Notes under the pieces: generated by a model
Databases searched by the model: none
The model's input: the letters and a program-made list of their open reading frames with translations, nothing else
What the model was told of the DNA's origin: nothing
Shown here: positions 36,968 through 44,628 of the stretch, in pieces
Layout: every line of letters begins with the position of its first letter
Position numbering within the stretch: the stretch's first letter is position 1
Position numbers and translations under genes: made by a program
From: Streptomyces sp. TLI_053
Lineage (GTDB): Bacteria > Actinomycetota > Actinomycetes > Streptomycetales > Streptomycetaceae
NCBI RefSeq assembly: GCF_900105395.1
Contig: NZ_LT629775.1
Location: forward strand, 5,416,001-5,480,000
Reading direction: 5' to 3'
Length of the DNA: 64,000 bases

Positions 36968-37504
36968 TCACAGGTGCAGCAGCATGCGCGAGTTGCCCAG
37001 CGTGTTGGGCTTCACCCGCTCCAGGTCGAGGAACTCGGCAACACCTTCATCGTACGAGCGGAGAAGTTCTTCATAGACATCCGTAGCGATCGCCGCCGGG
37101 TCTGTCGTACCATCATCGGTTTCCTGGACCTCTCCGATCTCCACGAAACCGTGTTTCGCGAAGAACGGGACCTCGAACGTCAAGCAGAAAATCCGACGGA
37201 CGCCGAGCCAGCGGGCGGTCTGCAGCAGCTTCTCCAGCAGCAGGTGCCCGACGCCGTGGCCGCGGCAGGACTCGTCGACGGCGAGCGTGCGGACCTCGGC
37301 GAGGTCCTCCCACATGACGTGCAGCGCGCCGCAGGCCACCACCGTCCCGTTGTCGTCGCGTTCCGCGACCCAGAACTCCTGCACCGATTCGAACAGCGTG
37401 ACGGTGGGCTTGTCGAGCAGAATCCCGTCGCGCGAGTAGGTGTCGATGAGCGTGCGCACTGCCCGAACGTCCGTGGTCCGCGCCCGGCGGATGGTGACCT
37501 CCAT
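36968..37504 (-). CDS. GNAT N-acetyltransferase, amino-acid N-acetyltransferase (short NAGS) type
   Basis: 178 aa. Single GNAT domain predicted to acetylate glutamate or another amino acid for arginine synthesis, as in the short actinobacterial NAGS. Features: IRRARTTDVRAVRTLID at the start, the acetyl-CoA loop VDESCRGHGVGHLLLEKLLQ (R/Q-x-x-G-x-G/A) at ~77-95, and FEVPFFAKHGFVEIGEV near the end. The kinase-like domain of classical NAGS is missing. TAACGT lies 6 nt before ATG, implying leaderless translation. lsr2 follows 91 nt downstream; other GNAT substrates cannot be excluded. Confidence 0.82.
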   Translation of the reverse strand: MEVTIRRARTTDVRAVRTLIDTYSRDGILLDKPTVTLFESVQEFWVAERDDNGTVVACGALHVMWEDLAEVRTLAVDESCRGHGVGHLLLEKLLQTARWLGVRRIFCLTFEVPFFAKHGFVEIGEVQETDDGTTDPAAIATDVYEELLRSYDEGVAEFLDLERVKPNTLGNSRMLLHL

Positions 37505-37510
37505 GGCGGG

Positions 37511-37516
37511 ACGTTA
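37511..37516 (-). promoter_or_regulatory. -10 box TAACGT of a leaderless promoter
   Basis: Six nt before the ATG of the acetyltransferase gene; overlaps the 3' end of the BlaI-type gene. Confidence 0.5.
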
Positions 37517-37975
37517 TCGTGCCGGCGCCGATCCGGTCTCCCCGGTATCCGGTCCGCTCTCCGGTCCGCTCCGCGCCCCGCTCTCCGGAGAATCCGGGGC
37601 CGCCGGATCGGTCGGGAACAGAGCGGCCACCCGCAGGGCGTCCCGCAGCGCCTCCCGTTGCTCGGGCGACATCAGGCCGAAGAAGTGCACCAGGGCCGCG
37701 GCCGGATTGTCGCCGGTGGCCCAGGCGTCGTTCATCAGGGCGGCCGTGTACGCCTCGCGCGAGGAGACCGGTTCATATCGATAGGCCCGGCCGACGCGCT
37801 CCCGGCGGAGCCAGCCCTTTCGGTGCAGCTTGTCCAGGACGGTCATCACCGTGGTGTACGCGATTTCCCGTTCCGACCGCAGATCCAGAAGGACCTCGCG
37901 AACCGTGACCGGTCGGTTCCACTGCCACACCCGGGTCATGATGGCGTTCTCAAGTTCGCCGAGTTGCCGGACCAT
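37514..37975 (-). CDS. BlaI/MecI/CopY-family transcriptional regulator
   Basis: 153 aa. Winged-helix repressor fold: LGELENAIMTRVWQWNRPVT, VREVLLDLRSEREIAYTTVM and TVLDKLHRKGWLRRERVGRA are hallmark BlaI segments, and the C-terminal half forms the dimerisation helices. The last ~30 residues are Pro/Ser/Gly-rich. No BlaR1/M56 sensor peptidase gene is adjacent, so it may respond to another signal. TATCCT lies 9 nt before ATG. It precedes the acetyltransferase gene by 9 nt. Confidence 0.9.
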   Translation of the reverse strand: MVRQLGELENAIMTRVWQWNRPVTVREVLLDLRSEREIAYTTVMTVLDKLHRKGWLRRERVGRAYRYEPVSSREAYTAALMNDAWATGDNPAAALVHFFGLMSPEQREALRDALRVAALFPTDPAAPDSPESGARSGPESGPDTGETGSAPAR

Positions 37976-38034
37976 AGTGCGGCCAGGATAGGGAGTGAAC
38001 GGGGCAAATCTTGTGAAGTGCGGTGAAACCGGCG

Positions 38035-38067
38035 CGCCGCCACCCCCGGAATCCGGGAATGGCGGCG
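38035..38067 (-). terminator. Hairpin after the lysS-small ORF unit
   Basis: CGCCGCCA (38035-38042) pairs with TGGCGGCG (38060-38067); a smaller CCCGGA/TCCGGG stem lies inside. Confidence 0.6.
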
Positions 38068-38115
38068 CGGGTGCCGCGGGGGCGTCCGGCGGATGCCGGA
38101 CGGGCCGTCGGCCGC

Positions 38116-38238
38116 TCAGTCGGCCAGGTCCTCCTTGGCCTTCTGGGCGCCGCCCTGGGTGCGGATGATGGCCCGCACCAGGAATCCGAAGCCGATCGCC
38201 ATGACCAGCGGCGGGACGATCGCGCTGACGTAGTCCAT
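38116..38238 (-). CDS. 40-residue single-helix membrane peptide coupled to lysS
   Basis: 40 aa. Begins MDYVSAIVPPLVMAIGFGFL, so residues ~4-24 are a membrane helix. The rest is basic/polar (RAIIRTQGG, then KAKEDLAD). Its SD GAGGAGGAG overlaps the lysS stop codon and the ATG follows the TGA by 4 nt, a clear translational-coupling arrangement. Mycobacterium also has a very small ORF after lysS, as I recall, which argues that it is real. Role unknown; a membrane-bound regulator or transporter accessory is possible. Confidence 0.7.
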   Translation of the reverse strand: MDYVSAIVPPLVMAIGFGFLVRAIIRTQGGAQKAKEDLAD

Positions 38239-38242
38239 CAGG

Positions 38243-39799
38243 TCACTCCTCCTCGGTCTGCTCCGCCGTACCGGCGGACGCCTTGGGCTCCGGCTTCACC
38301 AGCGGGAAGAGCACGGTCTCCCGGATGTTCTTGCCGGTGAGCAGCATGATCAGGCGGTCCACCCCGAGCCCGAGGCCGCCGGTGGGCGGCATCGCGTACT
38401 CCAGGGCCCGCAGGAAGTCCTCGTCGATCTGCATCGCCTCGACGTCGCCGCCGGCCGCGAGCAGGGACTGCGCGGTGAGGCGGGCGCGCTGCTCGACCGG
38501 GTCGATCAGCTCGGAGTAGGCGGTGCCGATCTCGGTGCCGAAGATCACCAGGTCCCACTTCTCGGCCACGCCCGCGATCGAGCGGTGCTGGCGGGTCAGC
38601 GGGGAGACCTCGGTCGGGTAGTCCTTGATGAAGGTCGGCCGGACGGCGTTCTCCTCCAGCAGGCGCTCGACCATCTCCAGCACGATCTGGCCGTGGCCCC
38701 ACTCCTTCTCGAAGGGGATGCCGTGCTCGGAGGCCAGCTTGCGCAGCTCCTCGACGCCGGTCTCCGGGGTGACCTCGGTGCCCAGGTGCGCGGAGATGCC
38801 GGGGTAGACGCTCACCTCGTCCCAGGGCTCGGCGAGGTCGATCTCGTGCTCCACGCCGTGCGGGTCCACGCCCTTGATCACCGTGGTGCCCAGCGCGTCC
38901 CGGGCCGCGTTGACGATGGTGGCCCGGATCAGCTCGGCCTGGGTGTCGTAGTCGCCGTAGGCCTCGTACGACTCCAGCGAGGTGAACTCCGGGTTGTGGG
39001 TGGAGTCCGCGCCCTCGTTGCGGAAGTTGCGGTTGATCTCGAAGACCTTCTCCGCGCCGCCGACCACCAGCCGCTTGAGGTACAGCTCGGGGGCGATCCG
39101 CATGAAGAGGTCGATGTCGTAGGCGTTGATGTGCGTCTTGAACGGACGCGCGTTGGCGCCGCCGTGCACCGGCTGCAGCATCGGGGTCTCGACCTCGATG
39201 TAGCCGCGCTCCTCGTAGGTGCGGCGGATCGAGCGGACCACCCTGGAGCGGAGGTGCAGGATCTCGCGGGCCTCGGGGTTGACGATCAGGTCCACGTACC
39301 GCTGGCGGACCCGGGCCTCCGGGTCGGTCAGGCCCTTGTGCTTGTCGGGCAGCGGGCGCAGGCACTTGGCGGTGAGCTCCCAGCGGTCCACCATCACCGA
39401 CAGCTCGCCGCGCCGGGAGGTGATCACCTCGCCCTCGACGCCGACCTGGTCGCCGAGGTCGATGTCCGACTTCCAGGCCGCCAGCCGCTCCTCGCCCAGC
39501 TTGTCCAGGGACAGCATCACCTGGAGGTCGCCGGAGCCGTCGCGCAGGGTCGCGAAGCAGAGCTTGCCACCGGTGCGGGAGAGCACCACCCGGCCGGTGA
39601 TGCCGGCCCGCTCGCCGGTCGCGGTGTCCGGGGCCAGGTCCGGGTGCTTGTCCCGGAGGTCGGCGATGGTGCTGGTACGGGGGAAGCCGACCGGGTACGG
39701 GTCGATGCCGGCGGCCCGGAGCCGGTCCAGCTTCTCGCGCCGGACGCGCATCTGCTCGGGAAGGTCGTCGGTCGCGGTGATGGGACTCTGATCGCTCAC
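38243..39799 (-). CDS. lysS: Lysyl-tRNA synthetase, class II
   Basis: 518 aa. The N-terminal OB-fold anticodon domain (ITGRVVLSRTGGKLCFATLR) is followed by the class II core: motif 1 ...EERGYIEVETPMLQP, motif 2 FEINRNFRNEGADSTHNPEF and motif 3 GLGLGVDRLIMLLTG. Length and motifs are typical. GTG start with TACCCT 6 nt upstream, suggesting a leaderless transcript. A short Ala/Glu-rich tail precedes the stop, which overlaps the SD of the 40-aa ORF. Confidence 0.96.
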   Translation of the reverse strand: MSDQSPITATDDLPEQMRVRREKLDRLRAAGIDPYPVGFPRTSTIADLRDKHPDLAPDTATGERAGITGRVVLSRTGGKLCFATLRDGSGDLQVMLSLDKLGEERLAAWKSDIDLGDQVGVEGEVITSRRGELSVMVDRWELTAKCLRPLPDKHKGLTDPEARVRQRYVDLIVNPEAREILHLRSRVVRSIRRTYEERGYIEVETPMLQPVHGGANARPFKTHINAYDIDLFMRIAPELYLKRLVVGGAEKVFEINRNFRNEGADSTHNPEFTSLESYEAYGDYDTQAELIRATIVNAARDALGTTVIKGVDPHGVEHEIDLAEPWDEVSVYPGISAHLGTEVTPETGVEELRKLASEHGIPFEKEWGHGQIVLEMVERLLEENAVRPTFIKDYPTEVSPLTRQHRSIAGVAEKWDLVIFGTEIGTAYSELIDPVEQRARLTAQSLLAAGGDVEAMQIDEDFLRALEYAMPPTGGLGLGVDRLIMLLTGKNIRETVLFPLVKPEPKASAGTAEQTEEE

Positions 39800-39805
39800 C
39801 CCACC

Positions 39806-39811
39806 AGGGTA
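39806..39811 (-). promoter_or_regulatory. -10 box TACCCT of a leaderless promoter (lysS)
   Basis: Six nt before the lysS GTG. Confidence 0.55.
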
Positions 39812-39898
39812 GCCAGCCCGCGGTGGTGCTCCGCCACGGGATTGCCGCGCCGCGCGGGGCGGGGGCGGGGTGCGCCGCCCCCGCCCCGCGCGACGGGT

Positions 39899-41683
39899 TC
39901 AGGGGCGCCGGCGGCCGAGGCGGCGGGAGGTGAGCAGCGCGGCGCCGCCCAGGGTCAGGGCGGTGGCGGAGGCCCAGGCCAGCGGGACGGCGTCGCGGCG
40001 GCCGCTGTCGGCCAGCTCGCCGCCGTCCGCGAGGCCGAGTGCCACCGTGTCGGTGGTCCCGGTGCTCCCGGTCCGGGCGGCGCTCCGGCCGGTGGTGGTG
40101 GCCGTGCCGGCCGCGGTGCCGGTCCCGGTGCCGCTGCCGGTGGCGTCCGCCGCCGAGGCCGGGACGACCGGTGCGACCTGCTCGGCCGGGGCTCCGGTCC
40201 CGGCGTCCGGGCCGGTGGGCACGGTCGCGGGGAGCGAGCGCAGCGCGACCTTGATCCGGTCGTTGTCCGGGTCGGGGTCCCAGCTCATGGGGGCGCTCGG
40301 GTAGCCCTCCTCGAAGTCGCTGAACTGGTTCTGGAACGAGACGGTGGCCGACAGCGGGACGGTGCCGTCGTCCAGCTGCACGCCCAGGACGTGCCGGCTG
40401 GAGGCGCCGTTCGCCATGAAGAAGGAGAAGGCGTCGCAGGAGTACCGGTTGAGCAGGCGGTCCGTCGGCTGTCCCTGGACGCGGTTGTCCGCCCGGCAGT
40501 TCTTGGGCAGGTCGGTGACGGTGGCGCCCTCGGGCAGCTGGATCCGGACGAACGGGGTGCCGTCGCCGCCGCTGCGGTCGTAGATCGAGGCCGGGCCCCG
40601 GTTGGCGGCCGTGACGGTGAGCGTGCCGGAACGGCCGGAGGCGTCCGGGGCCCAGGTGCCGGTCAGGGCGAAGTCGGCGCCGTTGTCCGCGAGCACCTCC
40701 TGCTCGGTGAAGTGGCCGTTGATGTCGGGGTAGCCGGAGGGGATGCCCTCGGCGGAGTCCCGGACCAGGGTGGCGGGCGCGCCGGTGCCGTGCTCGAAGG
40801 CCAGCCGCCGGCGCAGCGCCGGCCCCTGGGCGGCGGCCGCGTCCGGGTCGGCGAAGACCATGAAGTCCGCGAAGGTGTACCGGGCCTCGGAGGTGACGGT
40901 CAGGTCGACGCCTTTCAGCCGGACCGGCTCGTTGGGCAGGATCTCGCCCTCGACGGTGCAGATGGCGTGGGTGGTCGCGATCGGGGTGCCGAAGCCCTCC
41001 TGGCCGAGCCGGCCCGGGTCGGTGGCGTACTCGCAGTTGGACGGCCAGTTCTCGACCTTCAGCCCGGGCAGCATCATGACCTCGACGACGGCCCGGGCGG
41101 CCGAGACGCCGCCGCGGTTGGCGAACCGCACGGCCGGGGTGAAGGTGGTGCCGACCTTGGCCTGCTCCTTGGGGGCGATCTCGGCGACCCGGAACGCGGC
41201 GCCGCCGACCTCGACCGAGAAGTCCTTGTTCGCGGACTCGGCGCCGGGGGCGGTCAGCGCGGCGTGCACCACGCCCCTGGTGCCGGCCCTGACGCCGGGG
41301 ACGGCGCTGAGCCACAGGTGGTCGGTGATGTTGATGCTGTCGCTGTTGAGGTAGCTGAGGTCGCAGGTGACGGTCCGGGCCGCGGTGGCGCACCGGCCGC
41401 CGGAGGCGGTGAGCGTGGCGACGCCGTCCAGCCCGGTGGTGTCGAGGGTGAGCTTGGCGCCCGGGACCGGGGCGGTGCCGGTCCGGCCGACCCGGAGGAA
41501 GACGTTCTCGCCGAACTGCGGCTGGGCCGTCGGCTCGCCCGGGACCTGGATCAGGGAGCCGACCTCGATGCTGAGGGCCGGTCCCGCGGCGTGGGCGGGG
41601 ACGGCGAGCGTGCCGACGGACAGGGCGGCGACGGCCGTCGCGGCGGCCGAGCCGAGCACCCGGCGCATGCGGGTCGAGTTCAC
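39899..41683 (-). CDS. Secreted wall-associated protein with LADSG-type sorting tail
   Basis: 594 aa, GTG start (VNSTRMRRVLG) with AGAGG 6 nt upstream. Signal peptide core AAATAVAALSVGTLAV with cleavage near AHAAG. The body is beta-rich with DUF11-like or Ig-like segments (FRVAEIAPKEQAKVGTTFTP, VRFANRGGVSAARAVVEVMM) and paired Cys. A Ser/Thr/Gly-rich stalk leads to LADSG, then the helix AVPLAWASATALTLGGAALL and a basic RRLGRRRP end. That is the layout of a sortase substrate, with LADSG a variant of the class E LAXTG signal. No sortase gene is nearby. Role probably structural or adhesive. Confidence 0.78.
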   Translation of the reverse strand: MNSTRMRRVLGSAAATAVAALSVGTLAVPAHAAGPALSIEVGSLIQVPGEPTAQPQFGENVFLRVGRTGTAPVPGAKLTLDTTGLDGVATLTASGGRCATAARTVTCDLSYLNSDSINITDHLWLSAVPGVRAGTRGVVHAALTAPGAESANKDFSVEVGGAAFRVAEIAPKEQAKVGTTFTPAVRFANRGGVSAARAVVEVMMLPGLKVENWPSNCEYATDPGRLGQEGFGTPIATTHAICTVEGEILPNEPVRLKGVDLTVTSEARYTFADFMVFADPDAAAAQGPALRRRLAFEHGTGAPATLVRDSAEGIPSGYPDINGHFTEQEVLADNGADFALTGTWAPDASGRSGTLTVTAANRGPASIYDRSGGDGTPFVRIQLPEGATVTDLPKNCRADNRVQGQPTDRLLNRYSCDAFSFFMANGASSRHVLGVQLDDGTVPLSATVSFQNQFSDFEEGYPSAPMSWDPDPDNDRIKVALRSLPATVPTGPDAGTGAPAEQVAPVVPASAADATGSGTGTGTAAGTATTTGRSAARTGSTGTTDTVALGLADGGELADSGRRDAVPLAWASATALTLGGAALLTSRRLGRRRP

Positions 41684-41864
41684 GGGGATCCTCTTGATCG
41701 TGGGGTGTCCCCGCGACCCTATGGACGGCCGGACGGACGTCAAGCCGGTTGATCGCCCATCAATTCGTACAGGACGGGAGCGATCCGGCGGCGCGCGCGG
41801 TGATGGTTATCGAGTTGTGACCCGAACGATCCGCCCGGGGAACGGAATTGTCGACACATGGATC

Positions 41865-41901
41865 GGGGAGGCCGGGCCGCTCGGTGCGGCGCGGCCTCCC
41901 C
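41865..41901 (-). terminator. Hairpin at the end of the pan/nad operon
   Basis: GGGGAGGCCG pairs with CGGCCTCCCC (10 bp), 23 nt after the stop of the last gene. Confidence 0.7.
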
Positions 41902-41923
41902 GGGAGGCGGTGGCGGGGCGGGC

Positions 41924-42694
41924 TCAGCCGGTGCCGGTGGCCAGCTCCAGGTCCTCGGGCGCGGCCGGGTGGGCCGGCCGGTCCGGGTGCGCCGGGGCCT
42001 TGGGGCGGCGGCCGAAGAGTTCGGCGGGGGTCGGCATCCGGTGCGGCCGGGCGGGCTGCTGGTCCTGCGGGCCGCGGGGGGCGCCCTTGCGGCCGGCGGC
42101 GGGCTGCTCGGCGGGGTGCTCGGTGCTGCTCATCGGGATCCGTCCTCCAACAGGGATGAGGGGACTGCTCGGGGGTGCGGCGGGGCTCGGTACGGCGACG
42201 AGGTGGCGCTGGCCGGTGCTGAGCGCGAGCCGCTCGCGGACGGCGGCCTCGGCCAGCGCGTGGCAGCGGCCGGCCAGCCGGGAGCGGCGGGAGCGCTCGT
42301 GCTGGCCGCAGGGCTGGCGGGACAGTCCGCGCAGCGCGGTGAGGTCCTCCGGTCCCGGGAGGTAGCCGTCGGTGACCGCCTCCTCCAGCCGTTCCAGGTA
42401 GCCGCTGGCGCTGCCGGGCAGCGCGGCCCGGTAGCGGGTGAGGTCGGCGAGGAGGAAGGCGCGCAGCCGGCCCCCCTCCTGGACGGCCTCGTCGATCGCC
42501 TCGGTCAGGCGCAGTGCGTCCTGGACGTCCTCGGCCCACAGGGCGGCCACCGGGTCGGCGTACAGCGGCCGGTCGGAGAGCTGGAGGTGGGCGGGGACGG
42601 CGGGGTGCAGGGCTTGGGCGAGGGCGCGGCGCAGCACGCGGACTTCGTCGGCGCTGAAGGCCATGCCGCCGCGCGATCCGTGTGGCGTAGGCAT
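41924..42694 (-). CDS. Conserved hypothetical protein at the end of the pan/nad cluster
   Basis: 256 aa, no signal or membrane helix. Residues ~10-140 are helical (FSADEVRVLRRALAQALHP; AVEDVQ-like WAEDVQDALRLTEAIDEAVQ; PGPEDLTALRGL). The C-terminal ~80 residues are Pro/Arg-rich and probably disordered. Function unknown. TAGTGT lies 6 nt before the ATG, so it can be expressed apart from the upstream coaX gene, 84 nt away. Confidence 0.65.
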   Translation of the reverse strand: MPTPHGSRGGMAFSADEVRVLRRALAQALHPAVPAHLQLSDRPLYADPVAALWAEDVQDALRLTEAIDEAVQEGGRLRAFLLADLTRYRAALPGSASGYLERLEEAVTDGYLPGPEDLTALRGLSRQPCGQHERSRRSRLAGRCHALAEAAVRERLALSTGQRHLVAVPSPAAPPSSPLIPVGGRIPMSSTEHPAEQPAAGRKGAPRGPQDQQPARPHRMPTPAELFGRRPKAPAHPDRPAHPAAPEDLELATGTG

Positions 42695-42700
42695 GGACTG

Positions 42701-42706
42701 ACACTA
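42701..42706 (-). promoter_or_regulatory. -10 box TAGTGT of a leaderless promoter
   Basis: Six nt before the ATG at 42694; supports that start over the internal ATG at 42664. Confidence 0.5.
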
Positions 42707-42778
42707 CGTGAGGAATATCCGATTTGTCGGTAGTGTCGCGCCGAGCCCCCACGTTCGGACGCTGCGCCGCGCCCCCGG

Positions 42779-43573
42779 TCAGCTCGGGCGGTTGCGTTCG
42801 AAGACCAGGCGCAGGCCGATGAGGGTGAGCCAGGGCTCGTGGACGTCGAGGGAGCCGGCCTCGCCGAGGACGAGCGGGGCCAGCCCGCCGGTGGCGATCA
42901 CCTGGACGTCGTCGGGGTCCTTGGACAGCTCCCGGGCCATCCGGTCGACCAGCCCGTCGACCTGCCCGGCGAAGCCGTAGAGGATGCCGGACTGCATGCC
43001 CTCGACGGTGTTCTTGCCGATCACGTTGCGCGGGCGGGTCAGCTCGATCTTGCGCAGCAGGGCGCCGCGGTTGCCGAGCGCCTCGACCGAGATCTCGATG
43101 CCGGGGGCGATCGCGCCGCCGACGTAGTCGCCGCGGGCGTTGACCGCGTCGAAGGTGGTGGCGGTGCCGAAGTCGACCACGATGCAGGGGCCGCCGTAGA
43201 GGTGGTTGGCGGCCAGCGCGTTGACGATCCGGTCGGCGCCGACCTCCTTGGGGTTGTCCATGAGGACGTGCACCCCCGTCTTCACCCCCGGCTCCACGAT
43301 CACCGCGGGGACGTCGCCGTAGTACCGGCGCGCCACCTCGCGGAACTCGTGGAGCACGGAGGGGACGGAGGAGCAGATCGCCAGGCCCTCGACCTTCGCG
43401 TCCGCGATCGCGGTCCCCGATCCCTGCGGGCCCATCAGGCCGTGCAGCAGCACCGCCAGCTCGTCCGCCGTGCGGCGCGGATCGGTGGAGATCCGCCAGG
43501 TCTCGACCACCTCCTCACCGCCGAACAGGCCGAGGGTGGTCTGGGTGTTGCCGACGTCGATGGTGAGCAGCAT
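42779..43573 (-). CDS. coaX: Type III pantothenate kinase
   Basis: 264 aa ASKHA-fold kinase that phosphorylates pantothenate, the first step of CoA synthesis. Motifs: LTIDVGNTQTTLGLFGGEEV (P-loop-like phosphate 1, catalytic Asp), GADRIVNALAANHLYGGPC, IVVDFGTATTFDAVNARGDY (phosphate 2), GGAIAPGIEISVEAL and VIGKNTVEGMQSGILYG. Standard length. It follows nadC by 57 nt in an operon that also encodes panC and panD, so the substrate pathway and the kinase are co-encoded. Confidence 0.95.
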   Translation of the reverse strand: MLLTIDVGNTQTTLGLFGGEEVVETWRISTDPRRTADELAVLLHGLMGPQGSGTAIADAKVEGLAICSSVPSVLHEFREVARRYYGDVPAVIVEPGVKTGVHVLMDNPKEVGADRIVNALAANHLYGGPCIVVDFGTATTFDAVNARGDYVGGAIAPGIEISVEALGNRGALLRKIELTRPRNVIGKNTVEGMQSGILYGFAGQVDGLVDRMARELSKDPDDVQVIATGGLAPLVLGEAGSLDVHEPWLTLIGLRLVFERNRPS

Positions 43574-43630
43574 CGGGTGCTTTCTGCGTCGAGGGCCGGG
43601 AGCGAACGGGCGAACGGGCCGGACGGACGG

Positions 43631-44623
43631 TCAGGCGCGCAGGTCCAGGCCGATGTCCAGGATCGGCGAGGAGTGGGTCAGCGCGCCGACCGCCAGGTAC
43701 TGGACACCAGTCTGGGCGACCTCGCGCGCGGTGGCCAGGGTGAGTCCGCCGGACGCCTCCAGCTCGGCCCGGCCGGCCACCAGGGCGACCGCCTCGCGCA
43801 GCTGCGGGACGGTGAAGTTGTCCAGCAGGATCAGCTCGGCACCGGCCTCCAGGACCGGAGGGATCTGCTCCAGGGTGTCGACCTCGACCTCGACCGGGAG
43901 CTCCGGGTAGGCGGCCCGGACGGCCCGGAAGGCCTCGGCGACGCCGCCGGCCGCGACCACGTGGTTGTCCTTGACCAGGGCCGCGTCCGAGAGCGCCATC
44001 CGGTGGTTGGCGCCGCCGCCGCAGCGGACCGCGAACTTCTCCAGCGCGCGCAGGCCCGGGGTGGTCTTGCGGGTGTCGCGGACCACCGCGTCGGTGCCCT
44101 CCAGGGCGTCCGCCCAGGCACGGGTGGCGGTGGCGATGCCGGACAGGTGGCAGAGCAGGTTGAGCGCGCTGCGCTCGGCGGTCAGCAGGTCCCGGGTGCG
44201 GGAGCGGACCGAGAGCAGCACCTGGCCGGCCTCGACCCGGTCGCCGTCCTGGACGTGCCGCTCGACCTCGAACTCCTCCTCGCAGACCAGCGAGACGACG
44301 GCCTCGGCGATCCGCAGGCCGGCCACCACGCCCGCCTCGCGGGCGGTGAAGTCGGCGGTGGCGACGGCGTCGGCCGGCACGGTGGCCACCGAGGTGACGT
44401 CCTCGCCGCCGGCCAGGTCCTCGGCCAGCGCCAGGGTCGCGATGTCCTCGACCTCGACCGGGTCGAGCCCGGCCTCCTCCAGCAGCTCGGCGAGCTGGGG
44501 GTCCAGGCCGGTCTCGTAGCCCTCGCCGTCCCCGCAGGCGCAGCCGTCGCCGCAGCCGCCGGCCAGCGGGAGCTCGTCGTGCTCGTGCTCGTGCAGGTGG
44601 GTCACGTCGGTCGCGTCGGTCAT
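43631..44623 (-). CDS. nadC: Nicotinate-nucleotide pyrophosphorylase (carboxylating) NadC
   Basis: 330 aa. Converts quinolinate and PRPP to NaMN. Core motifs: HLSGIATATRAWADAL, VVRDTRKTTPGLRALEKFAV, GGGANHRMALSDAALVKDNH and LEASGGLTLATAREVAQTGV. The N-terminus adds ~40 residues with four His (9, 11, 13, 15) and three Cys (24, 28, 30) in HLHEHEHDELPLAGGCGDGC, a potential metal site absent from most NadC proteins but familiar in Streptomyces. Start ATG 44623 lies 5 nt after the nadB stop with GAGGAGCCG upstream, so the two are coupled. Confidence 0.94.
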   Translation of the reverse strand: MTDATDVTHLHEHEHDELPLAGGCGDGCACGDGEGYETGLDPQLAELLEEAGLDPVEVEDIATLALAEDLAGGEDVTSVATVPADAVATADFTAREAGVVAGLRIAEAVVSLVCEEEFEVERHVQDGDRVEAGQVLLSVRSRTRDLLTAERSALNLLCHLSGIATATRAWADALEGTDAVVRDTRKTTPGLRALEKFAVRCGGGANHRMALSDAALVKDNHVVAAGGVAEAFRAVRAAYPELPVEVEVDTLEQIPPVLEAGAELILLDNFTVPQLREAVALVAGRAELEASGGLTLATAREVAQTGVQYLAVGALTHSSPILDIGLDLRA

Positions 44624-44628
44624 GGTGG

